Assembly (NCBI GenBank): GCA_934716995.1
Contig: CAKUYO010000004.1
Span: 1-64,000, forward strand
DNA length: 64,000 nt
Origin: an uncultured Bacteroidales bacterium
GTDB lineage: Bacteria > Bacteroidota > Bacteroidia > Bacteroidales > Paludibacteraceae
Direction of reading: 5' to 3'
Part shown: positions 1-6,625 of the stretch, piece by piece
Numbering within the stretch: the first letter of the stretch is position 1
Layout of the letters: each line of letters opens with the position of its first letter
The notes under the pieces: generated by a model
Database searches by the model: none
Seen by the model: the letters and a program-made list of their open reading frames with translations, nothing else
What the model was told of the DNA's origin: nothing
Made by a program: the position numbers and the translations under genes

Positions 1-2
1 GG

Positions 3-185
3 GGGACGACGATCAACATCGACAACTCCAATACAGGACACCATAATAACATCGGCAACGGTACGCAGACAAACAATAGCGGTGATACCGAGATGTGGAA
101 AAAGATTATCGCAGAGAAAGACGCACAGATAGCCGAACTGAAAGCCGACAAAGAACGCTTGTACCAACTCCTGCTGAAACAATAG
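3..185 (+). CDS. C-terminal end of an unidentified protein with a coiled-coil tail (5' partial)
   Basis: The reading frame is open from the window edge to a TAG at 183-185, so only about 60 residues are visible. The visible part begins with an Asn/Gly/Thr-rich stretch and ends in a charged, heptad-like helix (WKKIIAEKDAQIAELKAD), which suggests a coiled coil. Such tails occur on phage-type repressors and other small regulators in Bacteroidales mobile elements, but nothing here fixes the function. The next ATG follows after two bases, so it is the first visible gene of the operon that ends with the integrase. Confidence 0.5.
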   Translation, partial: GTTINIDNSNTGHHNNIGNGTQTNNSGDTEMWKKIIAEKDAQIAELKADKERLYQLLLKQ

Positions 186-187
186 AT

Positions 188-433
188 ATGGAAAACAACA
201 TAGCCATTCAGTTGTTCGAGAATACGCAAGTGCGTATCGTCTGGAACGAACAAGAGGAACAGTTCTATTTCTCAATCGTTGATGTGATAGGTGTACTTAC
301 GGATAGTGCCTCGCCTCGCAACTATTGGAAGGTACTCAAAAGTCGATTAAAAAAAGAGGGAAATGAAACGGTTACAAATTGTAACCAGTTGAAATTACCG
401 GCAAAGGAGATAACTGACGGAGAAAAGCAATAA
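188..433 (+). pseudogene. Truncated BRO-N (phage antirepressor-like) gene
   Basis: Codes for 81 residues beginning MENNIAIQLFENTQVR and including the BRO-N core FYFSIVDVIGVLTDS and SPRNYWKVLKSRLKKEG. Members of this Bacteroidales family normally run to well over 100 residues, continuing through a conserved TNC.QLK..A.DGK stretch. Here the frame reaches NCNQLKLPAKE and then stops. I infer a remnant: either a 3' deletion or a minimal BRO-N peptide kept by the element. It lies two bases after the preceding stop and one base before the next ATG, so it is translated within the integrase operon. Intact BRO-N proteins bind DNA. Confidence 0.6.
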
Positions 434-434
434 T

Positions 435-689
435 ATGGAAAACAATATAAACCCCGAGGAAATAACCAAACGCTTTGTAGATGTGTACTACGAGTTGTAC
501 CGTCTGCGTGTTGTGAAATCAAAGACGGAGTACTGCGCTCCGCTCAATCTGCCTCCCTCCAACTTTATCGCTTTGGAGCGTGGCACTCGTACCTGCACCC
601 TGCGGCAGGTATGCGCTCTTGCCAACTCGTGGAATGTGTCCGTCCTTTGGCTGATGACGGGCGAGGGTTCAATGCTCAACAATGGCTAA
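435..689 (+). CDS. Small helix-turn-helix protein
   Basis: An 84-residue protein with an XRE-like arrangement: a first helix (ITKRFVDVYYELYRLR), a recognition-helix-like segment (LPPSNFIALERGTRT), and a close WNVSVLWLMTGEGSML. The WLMTGEG ending is typical of phage-type repressors in Bacteroidetes. Its stop overlaps the start of the integrase by 8 bases, so the two are probably translationally coupled. It probably regulates the integrase or acts as an excision factor; the latter is an inference from position only. Confidence 0.65.
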   Translation: MENNINPEEITKRFVDVYYELYRLRVVKSKTEYCAPLNLPPSNFIALERGTRTCTLRQVCALANSWNVSVLWLMTGEGSMLNNG

Positions 690-1965
690 CGTTCAATACA
701 GACTTTCCACCCGTGTCGTGAACGGGCAGGCGGAGGTGCTGATACGCTTTTACGCAAGCCGCGTCCTTGACCAGCGTGCGCACACACGTGTGTACGTACC
801 CGTACATTTATGGAATGAGAAAAAGCAGCGTATCAACACCTCCACCCGCTATGTTACCGCCGAGACGGCTACCGCTGCCGAACTGCAAGCCAAACTCGAT
901 ACCCTCGAACAGGTAGTACTGTCCCGCTATATCCACGACCAGTATGCTACATACAAAGGGTGGTTGCAGCGTGTAGTGGACGAAGCAATGATACCGCAGG
1001 CACTCGGCATCACCTCCGAGCCGCTGACCGCCGCACAGGCGTGTCTCGACTATATAGAATACAAACAACTCGCAGGCACTACACGGGCGCACTACGAGTT
1101 CCTCGCAAAGACTTTCAACCGCTTTGCCGAGCAATACCGCACAATCTATATGAACACCCTCTCGGTGCAAGACATCGAGGACTTGCAGCGTTTTCTCTAT
1201 ACGGAGCGTGCCGAGGGGCGGTCTCGGAATACGGTTGTCTCCCGCTTGCGCAAGTTCCGTGCCGTGTGTTACTGGGAGGTGCGCAAAGGCGTACTCGACA
1301 AATGCCCATTCGGGGATAATGGGTTTAAGTTAGAACAGGAGGTGTACGGAACGCCGACCACACTCTCTATGGACGAGATAGAGCAGGTATATCGTGCGTC
1401 TATGCCTACACAGCGAATGGCGGAGCAAAGGGATATATTTGTCTTTCAATGCTATGTCGGGCAGCGTATCAGCGACCTGCAACGAATGACGGACGCGAAC
1501 ATTATAGAACAATCGGACGGAAAGACATTGCAGTATATCCAGCACAAGACCAACAAGACCAACCCGCATATCACCTCCGTGCCACTTTCCGATACTGCCG
1601 TGGAGATACTCGACCGATACCACGGCAAACAACCCGATGGGCGTATCCTGCCATTCATTGCGGAGCAGAACTATAACTATGCCATAAAAGATATATTGCG
1701 TGAGGCAGGTATCACCCGCCTTGTGTCGGTGCTGAATACCCACACTTTCGAGGAGGAGAGCAAGCCGATATGCGACATCGCTTCTTCGCACCTCGCACGG
1801 CGGTCGTTTATCTCGAATGTGTACGAGGTTACGCAGGAGGAGCGTCTCACCATATCACTGTCGGGACACGCCGAGGGGTCTCGTGCTTTGGATAGGTATA
1901 TCCATATCAAGCAGAGTACCAAACGGGCGGTCATAGACAAACTCAACAGGGGCGGTCGGCAGTAG
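682..1965 (+). CDS. Tyrosine recombinase / integrase
   Basis: A 427-residue site-specific recombinase of the phage integrase family. An N-terminal arm-binding region (about 1-110) is followed by a SAM-like core-binding domain (about 115-220) and a catalytic domain. The catalytic residues are visible: Arg262 (YVGQRISDL), His370 and Arg373 (SHLARRS), His396 (LSGHAEGS) and the nucleophile Tyr406 (DRYIHI). The ATG lies inside the previous gene. Integrases sit at one end of their element, and the next gene (2135) is an unrelated chromosomal gene on the other strand. The element therefore probably extends to the left of this window, with its attachment site just after this gene. Confidence 0.93.
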   Translation: MANVQYRLSTRVVNGQAEVLIRFYASRVLDQRAHTRVYVPVHLWNEKKQRINTSTRYVTAETATAAELQAKLDTLEQVVLSRYIHDQYATYKGWLQRVVDEAMIPQALGITSEPLTAAQACLDYIEYKQLAGTTRAHYEFLAKTFNRFAEQYRTIYMNTLSVQDIEDLQRFLYTERAEGRSRNTVVSRLRKFRAVCYWEVRKGVLDKCPFGDNGFKLEQEVYGTPTTLSMDEIEQVYRASMPTQRMAEQRDIFVFQCYVGQRISDLQRMTDANIIEQSDGKTLQYIQHKTNKTNPHITSVPLSDTAVEILDRYHGKQPDGRILPFIAEQNYNYAIKDILREAGITRLVSVLNTHTFEEESKPICDIASSHLARRSFISNVYEVTQEERLTISLSGHAEGSRALDRYIHIKQSTKRAVIDKLNRGGRQ

Positions 1966-1982
1966 TTCGGCAAATTGCCGAC
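1955..1982. repeat. Palindromes over the integrase stop codon
   Basis: Perfect 7-bp inverted arms GTCGGCA (1955-1961) and TGCCGAC (1976-1982) surround the integrase stop. Nested in them is a 13-bp palindrome CGGCAAATTGCCG (1968-1980). There is no T-tract, so a simple terminator is less likely than a recombinase core site. The role is inferred. Confidence 0.5.
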
Positions 1983-1999
1983 ATAGACTGCTATTCGTT

Positions 2000-2087
2000 G
2001 CTACTCATTGCAAAATACGACTACAAAACAGAGTACCCAACCCGTTGTATATCTCGCAAATAGCCGCAACAGGTGGCAATCAGTAGC
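2000..2087. repeat. Inverted 12-bp repeats downstream of the integrase
   Basis: GCTACTCATTGC (2000-2011) faces GCAATCAGTAGC (2076-2087), matching at 11 of 12 positions in inverted orientation; the similarity extends one or two bases outward. Pairs like this next to a tyrosine recombinase gene can be arm- or core-type binding sites. No second copy of an attachment core is visible in the window. Confidence 0.45.
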
Positions 2088-2134
2088 AAAGTACCCGCTG
2101 TCTCGGCAGGGCTACTTCCATTTCTTATAATACT

Positions 2135-2818
2135 CTACGGGCGGCAGGTGATGTGGAAACACGCCTGCTGCCATTCGTATTTCACGTATATGCGCCCCGC
2201 GCGCTGCTCGTTGAGCAGCACCTGCCCGAGGACCAGTTTTAGGTTGTCGGGCGTCATATAGTCGCGCGTGGCGGTTACTTTGCCGAACCGGGTGTAGGTG
2301 ATGTCGAAAGTTGTGCCGTAGCAGTGGCACGATGTGGTGACGGAATTGATATTGCCGCTCTTCTGCAGCAGGCGCACATCCTCTTGTGTGCGCAGCATAC
2401 TGCTCACATGGAAACGGTAGTGCGGCAAACCGTTACGCTGCAGGATGTCGGCAAACCCCTCTCCGATAGCATCCAGTTCACGGGCAGCGGTTGGCACTAA
2501 ATAAGGAACGGAATGGGTGAGCGAGTCAATGATGTAGTTGTCGCCTGTGCGCACTTGCTGCAACCGGTGGCGCATACGCTGCGCCTCCGTGCGGTCGTGC
2601 GGTGGCACAGACAAACCGAGTGCCTGTGCGGCTTTCAGTTGCCGTGGCTGGTTGTCGTTGAACTTTGCCTTGTAACTGAATGTCCGCCCCGGATACGCCA
2701 CCGGGTTATCCTCCACAATAGTCTCCTGCCCTGTTTTGCCACTGCAGGCACAAAACGCAACAAGAGCCGCCCATACAGCGGCTCTTATCATATATCGTAT
2801 TGCTCTCAATGCACTCAT
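2135..2818 (-). CDS. DUF5715 / peptidase M15-like lipoprotein
   Basis: A 227-residue protein with an N-terminal hydrophobic segment ending in a lipobox (VAFCACSG), so it is probably a lipoprotein. The C-terminal half has the signature of the DUF5715 family, which resembles D-Ala-D-Ala carboxypeptidases of family M15: SSMLRTQEDV, then SCHCYGTTFDITY (matching the M15 zinc motif SxHxxGxxxD), and CFHITCR with the last zinc-binding His. A role in cell-wall trimming is likely but not proven. Its ATG directly abuts the stop of cysS (no gap), so the two are co-transcribed. Confidence 0.75.
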   Translation of the reverse strand: MSALRAIRYMIRAAVWAALVAFCACSGKTGQETIVEDNPVAYPGRTFSYKAKFNDNQPRQLKAAQALGLSVPPHDRTEAQRMRHRLQQVRTGDNYIIDSLTHSVPYLVPTAARELDAIGEGFADILQRNGLPHYRFHVSSMLRTQEDVRLLQKSGNINSVTTSCHCYGTTFDITYTRFGKVTATRDYMTPDNLKLVLGQVLLNEQRAGRIYVKYEWQQACFHITCRP

Positions 2819-4282
2819 TTATATGCTCCATTCGCAACCATCCTTGGTGTCTTTGATGTTGAAACCGAGGGCGGTCAAGGCATTGCGTATCTTGTCGCTG
2901 GTAGCCCAGTCTTTCTGTTTCTTGGCATCCAGGCGGATACCGAGAAGCAGGTCAATAGCCCCGTGGTAGGCGGTCATCGTGCGGCTGTCTGCACCGGTCT
3001 CCTCAAAGCGCAGACCCAGTATATCCACGGCAAATGTCTGCCATACCGACTGCAACTCTTTCAAGTCTGCCTCGCTGATCGTCCCCTTGCCGTCATAGAC
3101 GGTGTTGATGGCGCGGGCGGAGTCAAACAGGTGCGAAATGACAATGGGTGAGTTCAGATCGTCGTCCATCGCTTCCGTGCAACGCTCTCGCAGTCCGGCG
3201 GTCTCTACCGTGCTGACTGCCGCAGGCGTCAGTCTCATCAGACGCGTGTAGGTTTCCTGCAAGCGGGCAAAACCTTTCTCTGCCGCTTCCAGTGCCTCGC
3301 TCGAGAAATCCACCGTCGAACGGTAGTGCGCCATCAGGATAAAGAAACGGATCGTCATCGGCGGGAAAGGTTGGCTCAACAGCGGGTGGCCTCCCTTGAA
3401 GAACTGCTCGAGGGTAATAAAGTTGTTGTAACTCTTGCCCATCTTCTTGCCCGCGATGGTAATCATATTGTTGTGCATCCAGTAGCGGACGCTCTCATGC
3501 CCCAGTGCGGCGCACGATTGTGCTATCTCCGCCTCGTGGTGGGGGAACATCAAGTCCATTCCGCCACCGTGAATGTCAAACTCCTCACCGAGGTATTTCG
3601 TTCCCATTGCGGAGCACTCCATATGCCAGCCGGGAAAGCCCTCGCTCCATGGGCTGGGCCAGTGCATAATATGCTCAGGGGCGGCTTTCTTCCATAGGGC
3701 AAAGTCGTAACTGTGTTTCTTCTCCTGCTGACCGTCCAATTCGCGCGTCTCAGTTTTAATGTCCTCAAGGTTGCGCCCAGACAATTTGCCGTAGGGGAAA
3801 TCGTGCGCATACTTCTCCACGTCCATATAGACGCTCCCGTTCACCACATAGGCATAGCCGTGATCGAGTATCTTCTTGATAAACTCGATCTGCTCGATGA
3901 TATGTCCGCTGGCGTGCGGCTCGATAGATGGCGGCAGCACGTTCAGCAGTTCCATATCGTGGTGATAGCGGTTGGTGTAGTATTGCGCCACCTCCATCGG
4001 TTCCAACTGCTCCAGACGCGCTTTCTTGGCTATCTTGTCCTCGCCCTCGTCTGCATCGTGCTCCAAGTGCCCCACATCCGTGATATTGCGCACATAGCGC
4101 ACTTTGTAACCGAGATAATGCAGATAGCGGAACAGCAGGTCAAACGTAATTGCAGGACGTGCATGCCCGAGGTGGGCGTCGCCATAGACGGTCGGTCCGC
4201 ACACATACATTCCCACGCGCCCTTCGTGCAAGGGGCGGAAATACTCTTTCTGACGGGTAAGGGTGTTATAAATCCGAAGCAT
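2819..4282 (-). CDS. cysS: Cysteinyl-tRNA synthetase
   Basis: Class I synthetase charging tRNA-Cys, 487 residues, the usual length. The start chosen gives MLRIYNTLTRQK, the conserved N-terminus. A longer frame begins at 4324, but a promoter -7 element lies at 4322-4329, which would put those codons upstream of or at the transcript start. Visible motifs: YVCGPTVYGDAHLGHARP with the HIGH-type HLGH and zinc-binding Cys, the GWHMECSAM block, HGGGMDLMFPHHEAE, and the KMSKS-type loop KMGKS. The last codon abuts the start of the downstream lipoprotein gene. Confidence 0.97.
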   Translation of the reverse strand: MLRIYNTLTRQKEYFRPLHEGRVGMYVCGPTVYGDAHLGHARPAITFDLLFRYLHYLGYKVRYVRNITDVGHLEHDADEGEDKIAKKARLEQLEPMEVAQYYTNRYHHDMELLNVLPPSIEPHASGHIIEQIEFIKKILDHGYAYVVNGSVYMDVEKYAHDFPYGKLSGRNLEDIKTETRELDGQQEKKHSYDFALWKKAAPEHIMHWPSPWSEGFPGWHMECSAMGTKYLGEEFDIHGGGMDLMFPHHEAEIAQSCAALGHESVRYWMHNNMITIAGKKMGKSYNNFITLEQFFKGGHPLLSQPFPPMTIRFFILMAHYRSTVDFSSEALEAAEKGFARLQETYTRLMRLTPAAVSTVETAGLRERCTEAMDDDLNSPIVISHLFDSARAINTVYDGKGTISEADLKELQSVWQTFAVDILGLRFEETGADSRTMTAYHGAIDLLLGIRLDAKKQKDWATSDKIRNALTALGFNIKDTKDGCEWSI

Positions 4283-4321
4283 AATAATCAGTGTATAATG
4301 ATAACTTTTTGTAATTACCCG

Positions 4322-4353
4322 CAAAGTTACAAAAAAAAAACGACATACACAAT
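4322..4353 (-). promoter_or_regulatory. Predicted promoter of cysS
   Basis: Read on the minus strand, the -7 box TAACTTTG (4322-4329) fits TAnnTTTG and is preceded 20 bp upstream by ATTG (4350-4353), close to the -33 TTTG. It lies 40 bp ahead of the chosen cysS start. Confidence 0.6.
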
Positions 4354-4375
4354 TTACAAATTTACAAATTTACAA
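4352..4375. repeat. 8-bp tandem repeat ATTTACAA x3
   Basis: Three exact units of ATTTACAA. The same unit recurs at 18620-18667. Confidence 0.8.
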
Positions 4376-4437
4376 ATTCTGCCTGTCGTCCATAGCAGGA
4401 GCAGCCAGATACACAATTTTTTGCCCGCCAATCAAGT

Positions 4438-4480
4438 GGTACCGGTACCCTGCCGGGGACGCGGGTGCTCTCTCACCCGC
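4438..4480. repeat. GC-rich palindromes related to the dispersed REP family
   Basis: A 12-bp perfect palindrome GGTACCGGTACC (4438-4449) is followed by GCCGGGGACGCGG (4452-4464) leading into a hairpin GCGGGTG-CTCTCT-CACCCGC (4461-4480). The GCCGGGGACGCGG lead is the same as in the element inside the gene at 6626-9289 (8689 onward). The rest of the 4283-4881 gap holds short tandem repeats and the promoter below; no gene is seen in it. Confidence 0.6.
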
Positions 4481-4528
4481 AGTTATTCCATCTGTTAAAA
4501 ATCATTACATCTCCATTAACCCAAAATC

Positions 4529-4555
4529 GTTATAGGATGCGCTTATGATGCGCAT
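4529..4555. repeat. Two-unit 11-bp tandem repeat
   Basis: Units ATAGGATGCGC (4532-4542) and TTATGATGCGC (4543-4553). On the opposite strand the sequence reads GCGCATCCTATAAC, matching the repeats at 19746-19778 and 40174-40206. Confidence 0.6.
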
Positions 4556-4798
4556 ATCATAGACCCCTTTTACCCCCCTACGAAATATAAAAAAAATAAA
4601 AAACTCTCCTCGCCTAGCGCAACCCCCGCCGCGGCATACGCAGGAGTCTTGAGCGAGACGGCACCTTGTTCTATCCAATCACTGCCACATAACTTGATTT
4701 CCACCAATCTCTATGAATTTTATTGTGCTGCAAGGTAGTAAAAACGATAACTGCAAGTAAATGAGTAATGTTGTTCGGCTGGCAATTATCGCATTCGT

Positions 4799-4830
4799 TT
4801 TGCATATTTCCCTATTTTGCATTATCTTTG
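4799..4830 (+). promoter_or_regulatory. Predicted promoter of the secreted protein gene at 4882
   Basis: TTTG (4799-4802), 20 bp, TATCTTTG (4823-4830): a full Bacteroidetes-type promoter 51 bp ahead of the ATG. It lies inside the longer open frame from 4768, which supports the later start. Confidence 0.75.
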
Positions 4831-4881
4831 CAAAATCAATGCACAAACATCAAAATCATTAACTATAGAAACAGACACTAT

Positions 4882-6276
4882 ATGAAGCAGACGTTTATCG
4901 CACTTGCTATGATGCTGCTTTTCGCGGCACCGGGCGCACAGGCTCAAAATGAGCAACGGATTAAGCGGATTGACATCACGGTGCGTATCCCGAATGTGGG
5001 CGATGCCATATTCGACGGCACACAGATTACCGGCATCACCACCGATGTGTTCGGCTCGGATGATATGCTTGGCGAACAAAAGATTGACGGTGGCAGCGTG
5101 GCGATTTATGAGTTTGACACACAGGGCAACCGCACCTATCCGCTGGTGGAGGAAGAGTTTCAGGCAGGACGTGAGTATGTGTTTGTCGTGTATGTGACCA
5201 ACTACACCGACGTGCTCTTCAACTACAAGAACGACAAGAACTTCACCGTGGACAACAGTATGGTGAACGCCACCGTCAACGGCAAGCCGGCAAAGATTCT
5301 CCGCGGCTCGTCGGGGCGTCCGCTGATATGCGAGACTATAGTCAAACTGCCCGGCGAGCGCGACCCGCTGCTTGCCAACACCGCTGTCAGTCCTGCCGAC
5401 GGCGAGCATGCAGGCTACGGATATGTGGACCTCGGACTGCCCAGCGGCACCCTGTGGGCTACCTGCAACGTGGGCGCAACGAAACCCGAAGGCTACGGCA
5501 ACTATTACGCCTACGGCGAGACAGAGACCAAAAAGACGTATGTTCGGGAGAATTTCACGGGTTTCGGGTCGTATATCTACAACAATATCCACAACTTTAC
5601 ATCGTTTGGCGAGGAGGATAACTTCTACTCGGAGACTACATCTATGGGCTTCAGGCTCCTGCCCGAGTTCGATGCGGCACGCCGGAACATGGGGGGCGAA
5701 TGGAGTATGCCCACACGTTTGCAGGCGAAGGAACTCCGCGAGAACTGCTACCCCAAGTTCCTGATTGTAAACGGCGTAAAAGGTACATTGTGGACAAGTC
5801 TGAGAAACGGCAAGTCTATCTTTACACCCTATTCCGGTACAATGGAAGAGGACAAAATAGAAGGGCGCGGCGTAGGGGGATACTATCAGACTGCCAATGG
5901 TACGCGTGCACGAAGAGTCTTTACATTCAACTGGGGAACTTCCTACACTGGGAACGATGACATCGGCGTAACCATGCTCCAAATCTCTACGTACCAGTAC
6001 AACGAGGATCCAGTGGGGGACAATGTATTCCCCGGCTTGCCCGTGCGTGCCGTGTGGGGCGGCAAGGAGTTCAGTGGCGACAAACCAAAGATTGGCAGCA
6101 AGTCGAAGACAACAAGACGCCCGAAAGTCTCCGCTGCCCCCAACGACTCAACCGCCAATAACGATTCTGACAGCAATAACGATTCTGGCAATAGTAATGA
6201 TTCCAACCGCAATAGCAATCAGAAGACCAAGGAAGTGATAGAAAAAGGAATACAAATCCTCAACTTCCTGAGATAG
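4882..6276 (+). CDS. Secreted protein with a Fibrobacter-succinogenes-major-paralogous-like domain
   Basis: A 464-residue exported protein. The ATG at 4882 is chosen because it gives a clean signal peptide (MKQTFIALAMMLLFAAPGAQA) and lies downstream of the promoter. Residues about 25-160 form an N-terminal domain I do not recognise. Residues about 175-420 begin YGYVDLGLPSGTLWATCNVG and run through GEWSMPTR and a final RAVW, the pattern of the Fib_succ_major / DUF1566-like domain found on many Bacteroidetes surface proteins. The C-terminus is a low-complexity Asn/Asp/Ser tract. Probably periplasmic or surface exposed; substrate unknown. Confidence 0.8.
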   Translation: MKQTFIALAMMLLFAAPGAQAQNEQRIKRIDITVRIPNVGDAIFDGTQITGITTDVFGSDDMLGEQKIDGGSVAIYEFDTQGNRTYPLVEEEFQAGREYVFVVYVTNYTDVLFNYKNDKNFTVDNSMVNATVNGKPAKILRGSSGRPLICETIVKLPGERDPLLANTAVSPADGEHAGYGYVDLGLPSGTLWATCNVGATKPEGYGNYYAYGETETKKTYVRENFTGFGSYIYNNIHNFTSFGEEDNFYSETTSMGFRLLPEFDAARRNMGGEWSMPTRLQAKELRENCYPKFLIVNGVKGTLWTSLRNGKSIFTPYSGTMEEDKIEGRGVGGYYQTANGTRARRVFTFNWGTSYTGNDDIGVTMLQISTYQYNEDPVGDNVFPGLPVRAVWGGKEFSGDKPKIGSKSKTTRRPKVSAAPNDSTANNDSDSNNDSGNSNDSNRNSNQKTKEVIEKGIQILNFLR

Positions 6277-6317
6277 TTTTTCACCTGCCACGCCAATCCC
6301 CACTGTGGTGCATAGCA

Positions 6318-6349
6318 TTTGCACATTTCGGAAAAAAGACGTACCTTTG
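6318..6349 (+). promoter_or_regulatory. Predicted promoter of the restriction-modification operon
   Basis: TTTG (6318-6321), exactly 20 bp, TACCTTTG (6342-6349). Transcription would begin near 6356, giving a leader of about 270 nt before the ATG at 6626. Confidence 0.75.
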
Positions 6350-6384
6350 CAAACTTGATATAACAAACTTATAATATATTGAAT

Positions 6385-6618
6385 ATGAACGTTTTGGCGA
6401 ATATCTGCACAGGGGGGGGTAAAACACTTCTTCGCAACCGGAAAACACAAGGCACAAAGGGCATTGCAGCCCTGTCGGTAACAAACATATCCGATACACT
6501 CGCACACTGCGGCATTGTCCGCGGTGTGCGAGTGCTGTATATGCGGGGCAAAAGCATTGACGACGCGGAACGCGTCGTCCCCACAAATGCAGGCATATTG
6601 TATAACCTTACATTTTAA
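6385..6618 (+). CDS. Possible 77-residue leader peptide upstream of the restriction-modification gene
   Basis: An ATG 35 bases downstream of a strong promoter opens a 77-codon frame ending 7 bases before the next gene. It runs through a run of eight G (6412-6419) and two hairpins (6498-6533, 6559-6579), the second being a REP-like palindrome read as DDAERVVP. The product resembles nothing I know, and the frame may be only leader RNA. Position and promoter favour translation; the repeat-derived content argues against a conserved protein. Confidence 0.3.
   Translation: MNVLANICTGGGKTLLRNRKTQGTKGIAALSVTNISDTLAHCGIVRGVRVLYMRGKSIDDAERVVPTNAGILYNLTF
6498..6533 (+). repeat. 15-bp stem hairpin in the leader
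   Basis: Arms at 6498-6512 and 6519-6533 (ACTCGCACACTGCGG against CCGCGGTGTGCGAGT; one G-T pair) around a 6-nt loop. It is followed by no T-tract, so it is more likely a regulatory or mobile palindrome than a terminator. Confidence 0.7.
6559..6579. repeat. REP-like palindrome copy (leader of the restriction-modification gene)
   Basis: GACGACGCG-GAA-CGCGTCGTC, a 9-bp-arm copy of the family also seen at 8891, 10784, 10846, 10908 and 16781. It is followed by CCCCA, as at 16781. Confidence 0.85.
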
Positions 6619-6625
6619 TCGTGCC

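Noticed and set aside
3..1965. The integrase as the integrase of the island at 6300-14900
   Set aside because: Core genes (lipoprotein, cysS, secreted protein) separate them, so the integrase more likely belongs to an element on the left.
4822..5982. A 386-residue minus-strand frame over the secreted protein gene
   Set aside because: It lies opposite a protein with a clear signal peptide, domain pattern and promoter; the antisense product shows no domain.
6515..6625. An upstream (TTG) start for the restriction-modification gene at 6515
   Set aside because: It would translate the hairpin and REP palindrome as an N-terminus; MYSLKDKEG at 6626 is a natural start.
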